A DNA stretch of 64,000 nt, from NCBI GenBank assembly GCA_019925105.1, contig JAHGAU010000008.1, positions 1,736,001-1,800,000 of the forward strand, read 5' to 3'. Source of the DNA: Niebla homalea. Taxonomy: Eukaryota > Ascomycota > Lecanoromycetes > Lecanorales > Ramalinaceae. A program made the position numbers and the translations under genes. The notes below the pieces were generated by a model that worked only from the letters and a program-made list of their open reading frames with translations, was not told the DNA's origin and did no database searches. Shown piece after piece: positions 57,447 to 64,000 of the stretch (position 1 is its first letter; every line of letters begins with the position of its first letter).

Positions 57447-57991
57447 CGCTCACGCACGTGGATTATAAATATATCCATCTACTCGAATCTATCGAATAGG
57501 ATGATCAGGAACGTCGAGGCTGAGTGAAAGATTTGGTGTCGCGATGTCCCGCCCATAAGCCCTAGCAACCACCACAGCCAGTCCTAGCACACCCTTAGCG
57601 AGTAAGCACAACATCCGAACAGCGCATGGTCGACAGCGGTGAAGCATGTTCGAGAAGCGGCGGTATGATCAGGCACCGATCAAACGGGATTCGAATCGTC
57701 GAATCCTCAGATGGGTACAGGAGCTGAGGTCAGAGAAAGCAGAAATGCCGTTATGCCGTGATGAGGCCCCGATGATCCGCACATGCTAGGTGAGTATATA
57801 ATGATCTGTGAGCCGCGCTGCTTGTCACACAGGAGTCGACCTACTTTCGTCCATTCCTTGGTTGCTGTGAATATCGTCTCTTTCTTTTCGGCCTTTGTCC
57901 TCCCCCATTCTGAGCTTCTTGTACAACAACCCTGTTCCCTCTTCTTGAAAATCCATCCATGGTTGCCCTTCTCTCCGCACCAACATCCGCT
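57447..57991. other. Intergenic, promoter side of the cupin gene
   Basis: No supported coding sequence. A 451-codon minus-strand frame crosses it but is a shadow (see rejected items). Confidence 0.4.
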
Positions 57992-58771
57992 ATGACCGTC
58001 CCAACCACCCTCCTTGCCTTCCTCCTCGCCCTCCTCCCCTCCACGCTCGCCGGCCCCATCTTCACCACCCCAACCACCGCCGTGCCCACCACAACCCCCA
58101 CCTCCGTGCCCCCCTCCAACCCCTCCGTCTCCCCCGACCTGATGAACCAACTTCAACTTGCCCCCACCTCCGAGGACCGCTTCGCCCTCCTCTCTCAACA
58201 GGGTCCCGCCGACACCTGGCTCAAATATGACTTCACCCCCGACGCCAACCCGAACCCCGGCGGCGGCAAGGGCTTGGGCGGCCAGGGCGACCTTGCCAAC
58301 CGCAAAACCTTCCCCGCGCTGATCAATCTGGGCCTCGCCATGTCGGCCGGCTTCATGAACCCCTGCGGAATGAACAAACCGCACATCCACCCGCGCGCGT
58401 CCGAGTTCCTCACCCTGGTCGCGGGGAGCAACGTGCACACGGGCTTCATCCTCGAGAACGGCTTCACGGACCAGCAATCCACCACCCTGAGTCTCTATCA
58501 GGGCGCCATCCTGCCCCAGGGCAGCATCCACTACGAATTCAACGACAACTGCGAGCCCGCGGTGTTCGTGGCGGCGTTCAGCAACGAGGATCCCGGGTTG
58601 AGTACCATCGGCAAGAATTTCTTCAATCTGGATCCGGACATCGTGGATGCCGATCTCGGCTTTCCTGACGTTCTGGATGGGACCAATTTTGCGGAGTTTG
58701 AGAAGGCGATCCCGAAGAGTTTTGCGCAGGGGGCGAAGAGTTGTTTGGATCGGTGTGGGATTAAGTATTGA
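57992..58771 (+). CDS. Secreted germin-like / spherulin-like cupin
   Basis: Single exon, 259 aa from the ATG at 57992; an in-frame ATG at 57959 would add 11 residues. The start at 57992 gives a clean signal peptide (TVPTTLLAFLLALLPSTLAG) followed by a Thr/Pro/Ser-rich linker. The cupin_1 barrel carries the metal motif NKPHIHPRASEFLTLVAG (two His and the Glu) near residue 130 and the second motif LPQGSIHYEFNDNCEPAVFV with its His near 178. A Cys in MNPCGMN and one in NDNC probably pair, as do SCLDRC at the end. Germin-like proteins bind Mn2+ and some have oxalate oxidase or superoxide dismutase activity; activity here is unknown. Coding strand is strongly C-rich. Confidence 0.9.
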   Translation: MTVPTTLLAFLLALLPSTLAGPIFTTPTTAVPTTTPTSVPPSNPSVSPDLMNQLQLAPTSEDRFALLSQQGPADTWLKYDFTPDANPNPGGGKGLGGQGDLANRKTFPALINLGLAMSAGFMNPCGMNKPHIHPRASEFLTLVAGSNVHTGFILENGFTDQQSTTLSLYQGAILPQGSIHYEFNDNCEPAVFVAAFSNEDPGLSTIGKNFFNLDPDIVDADLGFPDVLDGTNFAEFEKAIPKSFAQGAKSCLDRCGIKY

Positions 58772-58782
58772 TGTGGGATTCT

Positions 58783-58890
58783 GAGGGAGAAAGGGAGGAG
58801 GGAGAAAGGGAGGAGAGAGAAAGGGAGGAGGGAGAAAGGGAGGAGGGAGAAAGGGAGGAGAGAGAAAGGGAGGGAGGGAAGATGTACAAG
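58783..58890. repeat. Purine minisatellite just after the cupin stop
   Basis: Six or seven copies of a 14-15 bp unit, GGAGGGAGAAAGG with small variations, starting 12 bp after the stop codon and so probably in the 3' UTR. The plus strand is pure purine over about 100 bp. Confidence 0.9.
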
Positions 58891-60660
58891 TAGAAGACGA
58901 TAAAGGGGGCCAACAATTGCGAGAGGGAGCAAGGTACGATCTTGGCAGAGTCGTTGGATTGATTGCACGGGTAGATAATGCCTGTATACATGCATCAATG
59001 GCAATGAAATGGAACACGAAACATGCTAAAATCGCAATGCTCGTTTTAAAGCAATTTCTCAACTGTCCTCACCTTATTCCACTCATGCATGCACCCGCAA
59101 GAAGAACCCCTGACTCTTTCGCGGCAAGGCTGCCTCTCGCACAGATCGCCAAACTGCTTTGCTACGCCACCCCCGGCAACCCCGGCAGGCTCGCGAGAAA
59201 AAATCTTGGAATCCAGTCAAGCGGGTTCCTGTGGTCTGGCGTTTACGTACCTGACGACGATGTTGTTGTTGTTGCTTTTATTGTTGCTCGATCCAGGAAA
59301 TCACCCCCGCGTCTCTGCGCCATCGTCTTTTCTCCAAGCATTGCTCACGATAAGTTTTCGCAAAGATGGCTCTGTAGTAGTACCGATTTACCGTGTCAAA
59401 AGAGGGGGTGGTGGAAACGCGCAAAAGACCGGGATGGATCGTGAACTACTCGCTGGTCTCTCGCCACGGGTGGGGATCATTGGAAAAAGGAGAGAGATGT
59501 GGGGCTCATCAATCTCTTTGACGCCGTGTTCACCACGATGTTTGGGGACGTACACATTGTGGTCGAAGTGTGAATTCTTTTGGTTGTGCGCAGCGCACGT
59601 GATGGGATCGATTGAGTCTACCTATTGAAACGAAATATCCCGGTCATCGTTACCGAAAACGCAGATTGGTGGTGGAACCTCGCCTCGGATCGTGGGGCTG
59701 GAACTTGCGAGGTGTGGGACACGCAAACAAGGGGCTCCCCTGCACACCCGATGAATCTCGATCAAGATCTTGGAATGATTAAGTTTTTGGTATCGAATTT
59801 GCTGATTAAGCGGTTCTGAGTAGCTTGTATACCCCAAAAAATTTCTGAGGCCGAAGGCTCATCATGTTACAGGGATCGCGAGGTTGCCCACGTTGCAATC
59901 TTTGTTGCTCCTGGAGAGAGGGGATCTTTGCATCTCATCATGTTCGCAAGTATGTACTTGCCGAGGGTGTCTTGCGAAAATTGTGAAACTTCACGGAAGA
60001 ACAGAATTGCCGGTGGTCGTCTGTAATCGCACAATCACCCAAACCAATCATATGCTGTCTTTCCTCCCTTTACTCTAGGTCGCCGTCAATTCTTTATATT
60101 AAATGGACTCCATGAAAAGATCGTTTATTGAGCGTAGAGCTCAGCCATCGATGTAATGCCGATCAACCGAGCAAAGCTTGATGTCAGCTTCATGGCGTTG
60201 TTGTGAACTTCTTATCTTATGTATGTCACCCATAGAGTGTTAGTGCATCATTTCGGTAGGGACTCGCATCAGATACCCATTCCAGTGCTGCGTACGGCGG
60301 GATTCTCCCAATGGAGGAACATCGTTGAAGATCCTCGTCTCACCATCCTTGCGAAGGTAATCAAGTTGGGAGATAATGTGTTTTACATTCATCGCTCGTC
60401 TACCAGTAGCAGCAGGGCTGAGATCGTGGTGTTCTGGTAGCGCCGATGGTGCTGACATATTGAACGAATGTTGCTTGAGGTTTGAATCTTATCATTCCTG
60501 TGAGAATTGGTCACGGCAGTGCTGCCAATCTCACAATTATTGTCTCTGACAATATATACATTTCTCGACCCGGTCAAGCAATCGCTCATGAAGAAGTTCG
60601 ATATCCAACAAAGGGCGTTCAACGGGCAACAACAGGGCTGTAACTCCAAATCCTGGTATC
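58891..60660. other. Intergenic, nothing firm
   Basis: About 1.8 kb with no supported gene. Several frames of 60-180 codons exist but have no consistent protein-like composition. Confidence 0.45.
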
Positions 60661-62287
60661 ATGGCTCGACATGGGGAGACTTATGCGATGGACAACAACG
60701 GTGGAGTTGCAAGTCCAAATCTTGCTACTGCAGGAGCATCGCACATCAATGCCCAAGACAACAGGGCACTCCCATCGCCCAACCATAGCCTTGAGCTCGC
60801 AGAACCAGAGAAGAAGCCAGTCAATCCCATGTTGAATATGCCTGATGGAGGTTTCACCGCCTGGATGCAATGTGCTGGGTCCTTCTTCATCTTCTTTAAT
60901 GGCTTTGGCTTGATCAACTCGTTTGGTATGTGGAATCCATGACCTGCAAATCTTGCATGCACTGCGTTCATGTGTCGACTAATATATACTGACATGATAT
61001 TGAAGGCGTCTTTCAGAGCTATTACGAGCTAACCCTTCTCCGGGATAAGTCCTCGTCACAGATATCATGGATCGGATCGATACAAGCGTTCCTCCTCATC
61101 TTCATCGGGATTCTCGCGGGTCCGCTATTTGATCTCGGCTACTGCAAGTCCATGGTCCTCGTGGGGTCTTTCCTCATTGTCTTTGGCACCATGATGACGA
61201 GTCTCTGCACCGAGTACTGGCAGTTCATCTTGGCTCAAGGTCTCGTCGTTGGGCTTGGCTGCGGTCTCAGCTTCATCCCCAGCATTGCATTGACGCCCAC
61301 ATACTTTTCAAAGAAGAAGGGTCTCGCCAATGGTATCTGCCTGAGCGGTAGTAGTCTTGGTGAGTACGGTAATCAAGATTTGTTATCATTTGACGCTAAT
61401 GGGAATGAATAGGTGGTATCCTCTACCCCATCATCTTCCACCAGCTCCAACCACAGATCGGCTTCGGCTGGACGGTCCGCGTCATCGGTTTCATCATGCT
61501 CGTCACGCTTACTGTCCCCATTCTGGGCATGAAGATTCGCATCAAGCCACCTAAGCGCAGGGATTTCTTCGATCCTTCAGCATTGAGGGAGCTTCCCTTT
61601 CTCATCTTTGGCAGCGCAGGCTTCTTCGCGTACATGACCGTCTACATCCCTTTCTTCTACGCCGCGCTGTATGGCATCAAAGTTGGAGTCAGCGTCAATT
61701 GGGCTATCTATCTGCTGGTGCTGTTGAGTCTGGGATCGTTCTTTGGCCGACTTATCCCGGGGCATCTGGCTGATCGATATGGTCCTATGAATATCTTGGC
61801 TCTGGCGTCTCTCACAACGACCATCATAGCGTTTTCGTGGATAGCGGTGGTGAATAAGGGGGGCATGATTGTGTTCTCCTTACTGTACGGGTGGGTAATC
61901 CGCCACGGCTACCTTCCTTGGCGCCAGGATTTTGCTCTCCCTGCTTGCTATCCTCTAGCCCCCTCGTCTTTCATCAGAATGAATTGAGAGAACGGCTGCT
62001 GATGATTGAATGACAATAGATTCTTCTCCGGCGCCCTAGTCTCTCTGCCCCCAACCGCGGTAGCCACCCTCTGCCCCAACTTGGGTGTCATCGGCACACG
62101 TATCGGGATGATCCAATTGCCTACCAGCATCGGCCTCCTCATCGGCAACCCAATTGCTGGTGCTGTCCTCAAGTCCGGCTGGGTGGACATCCAAGCGTTT
62201 TGTGGAACCATTGCGGCGATGACGACGATTTTGGTGATGGCGGCGAGGATCGCGAAGACGGGGTTTGTGGTGGGGGTGAAAGCTTGA
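60661..62287 (+). CDS. MFS transporter, monocarboxylate-transporter-like (second copy type)
   Basis: Four exons: 60661-60925, 61006-61359, 61413-61890 and 62020-62287, 454 aa. Introns are 80, 53 and 129 nt, all phases consistent. After a hydrophilic tail, DGGFTAWMQCAGSFFIFFNG leads into NSFGVFQSYYELTLL across intron 1, the helix-1 pattern of fungal MCH-type carriers. Helices 2-6 include SWIGSIQAFLLIFIGILAGP and GLVVGLGCGLSFIPSIA, then LANGICLSGSSLGGILYPII. The loop after helix 6 holds KIRIKPPKRRDFFDPSALRE, and GRLIPGHLADRYGPMNIL is the second-half MFS signature. It is a different subfamily member from the gene at 14249-15808; sequence between the two is only broadly similar. Substrate unknown. 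Confidence 0.9.
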
Positions 62288-63628
62288 GGGATGTTATCCA
62301 TCCGGTTTATGAGCGGATGAAGGAAAGGTCGTAAGGAATTCAACGAGGTTTCGGTTGAGCGTCGCGGTGAGCGTGGCGTTGAGGAAGATTGATGATGTTA
62401 TGATTGGTTTTGCATCGGAATTAGACCGTATATCTAAGAAGCCCTGCAAAAGGGAGACTGATGGTTACTTGAGCTGACGTTGTTTCAGTCCTCCTTTTTG
62501 TCCCCGTCGTTTCATGACGCTCTCACGCCCTTCTCATCCAGATGCCCATGTTATGCTGGCGTTGCCTTTCCTTCCACTAATCTTCATACCTTATCATAAT
62601 CGCGTGCCATCATTATTACAGGCGTCACCTCATCATAAGACGCACTTGCACAACTCCCCTACCCTCCCCGTCCCCTTCATCCTTCCTCTTCCCATCACCT
62701 TAACACCACCATTCCCGCTCTTTCCCCTTCCCCTTGCCCCTTCTCCCCAGCAGCTGCTGCCGCCCAATCACCTTCCCGTCCAACCACCCTCAACATTTTC
62801 CCGTTCCTCATTCCCCCCCCGAGTGTCCACTCAACGCCTTCATCGCATCACCCAGCCATGACACGTGGCCCGCGAGATCGCGGCAGTTCATCCATCCATC
62901 GATCTGTCGCGCATGGAGGTGCGGTGCGAGCGCGCGGGGGGCTCTCGGGCTCGGGAAGCATGGAATGGTCGGGTTTTTCAAGCCGTTCGTCGTCGGTGTA
63001 CGAACGCTCTTTTCCGGCGGAGATTTGGGGCCGAGGGGAGGGGGAGGGGGTAGGATGGGATGGTGCGCCGTTGGCGTGCGATTTCGTTTCGTTGGAGGAG
63101 GGGGATAGAGGAGGGAAGGGAGGGGGGTTTGCTAAATTGGTGCTTCGAGATTGGGAGATTGGGGGAGGGAGAGGCGAGGGGGGATAGTTGAGCCCCCGGG
63201 GAAACGTTGATCCATCCGCCACGGCTGACATTTCGATCTCCCTCCTTGTTTGCAAGAAAGCTTTTCGATGCTGCATGCAAAGACTGAAACAGTGGAGGAT
63301 CGACGGCTTGGGTATGATATATTCAATATGTGACGATAAAAGGATGTTGAGCCCAAGCTCTGATCATCTGAGAACGAGTCGAGAGCCCGGTAAGGGGAGT
63401 GTGCAGGACTTCTTCAAATTCATTGACAGCGATAGAATCATGATATTCAATGATCCTGCCCAAAAAAAGTACAACGTATTATTATCCCCATTCTCGATCA
63501 TCCTCCTCCAAGAACAATCAACAGTCTTCTCTATTTACATCCTGCAAGCTCTTCTTCTTCTTCTAGCACATATTCGGAGCCTCGAGCCTCGAAGTTACCT
63601 ATCACTGCAAGCAGAGTTAATCTTCTTT
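62288..63628. other. Intergenic, strongly skewed composition
   Basis: About 1.3 kb without a supported gene. 62660-62860 is pyrimidine-rich and 62990-63190 is G-rich on the same strand, which creates many long but meaningless frames. Confidence 0.45.
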
Positions 63629-64000
63629 CTAAGCCATCAGACCTCCAACAGCCAAAAGCATCACCACTGCAAGGCCAGCGGATTTGCTCATGTCCACAGC
63701 AGCGGCGCCAGAGTTGGAGCCGCTGTCGTTGTCGTTGTCGTTGTCGCTGTTGGAACCGCTGGTGGCGGATGCTCCAGCCATTGAGGTTGGTGAGCCTTGT
63801 GAAGGGGTTTCTCATGTCAGCTGCTGCAGTGAAGGAAATTGAGGAGCCATGTTTGAGTATCGGTAGGATACGAAAGAGTTCGTACGTACTGCTCATCATG
63901 GTGCTGCTCATCATCGTGGCGGCAGATGCGGGCATGGTGGTGTTGTCGTTGTCATTGTCGTTGTCGCTGTCATCCCCACTGTCGTCGTCGTTGTCGTTAT
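63629..64000 (-). CDS. GPI-anchored Asn/Asp-rich surface protein, 3' end only
   Basis: Minus strand; the last two exons are visible, 64000-63890 (continuing beyond the window) and 63795-63629. The 94-nt intron has a GTACGT donor and a GCTGACATG branch. The upstream exon is a run of Asn-Asp pairs with Ser and Gly (DSGDDSDNDNDNDND), then TTMPASAATMMSSTMMS. The last exon reads SPTSMAGASATSGSNSDNDN and ends GAAAVDMSKSAGLAVVMLLAVGGLMA. A small-residue cleavage region followed by a short hydrophobic stretch at the very C-terminus is the standard GPI-anchor signal. A cell-wall or plasma-membrane surface protein is inferred. The N-terminal domain, and so the family, is not in the window. Confidence 0.75.

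Noticed and set aside
57660..57720. Second tRNA suggested by GGGATTCGAATC
   Set aside because: No acceptor or anticodon stem can be formed around it.
57707..59062. 451-codon open frame on the minus strand
   Set aside because: It is the antisense of the cupin gene. Its long open state comes from the strong C-bias of the cupin coding strand; its ends run through the purine repeat and promoter with low-complexity protein.
62848..63276. Long minus-strand Pro/Ser-rich frame near 63 kb
   Set aside because: Arises from the purine-rich tract on the plus strand; overlapping frames in all three phases are equally open.

Overview
The window is nuclear DNA of a filamentous ascomycete (Pezizomycotina). 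Coding regions are split by short introns, mostly 47-90 nt, with GTRNGT donors and a CTGAC/CTAAC branch point close to the AG. Several proteins have fungal-only architectures: an ENA-type cation ATPase, a HET protein, a sedolisin, DEF1, DUF6594, DUF7704, a Pth11/rhodopsin-like membrane protein, and a THI4 gene with a eukaryotic TPP riboswitch. A Dothideomycete is my best guess from this mix; that is inference, not something the sequence proves.

Layout. 0-26.6 kb is mostly ordinary housekeeping and accessory sequence: the 5' part of an ENA ATPase (-), a membrane-anchored ubiquitin hydrolase (+), a frameshifted HET gene (+), a small membrane protein (+), a DUF6594 gene (+), about 3 kb of gene-poor repeat-bearing DNA, a TUDOR/AT-hook chromatin protein (-), a monocarboxylate-type MFS transporter (-), a secreted sedolisin (-), an F-box-like protein (-), the RNA polymerase II degradation factor DEF1 (-) and a conserved, probably mitochondrial protein (+). 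27.5-36.3 kb holds an unrecognised two-exon gene, a long disordered protein with a C-terminal membrane segment, and 3.3 kb of intergenic DNA with three separate minisatellites.

36.3-51 kb is an accessory region. Three otherwise good genes in it carry in-frame stop codons: a secreted/membrane protein, a rhodopsin-like protein and a small secreted protein. The last exon of the rhodopsin-like gene appears to have been duplicated in tandem. Between them, at 41.2-46.1 kb, lie four paralogues of a small Cys/His protein that I do not recognise. All four share the same three-exon structure, with a 29-35 nt middle exon that delivers a CxxC or CxxH pair. This cluster is the best candidate for something undescribed.

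51.9-64 kb returns to well-conserved genes: an amino-acid permease (7 exons), THI4 with its riboswitch, an intron-containing tRNA-Pro(AGG), a secreted germin-like cupin, a second monocarboxylate-type MFS transporter and the 3' end of a GPI-anchored Asn/Asp-rich surface protein. Exon coordinates were worked out by hand from reading frame and splice consensus; none has transcript support.
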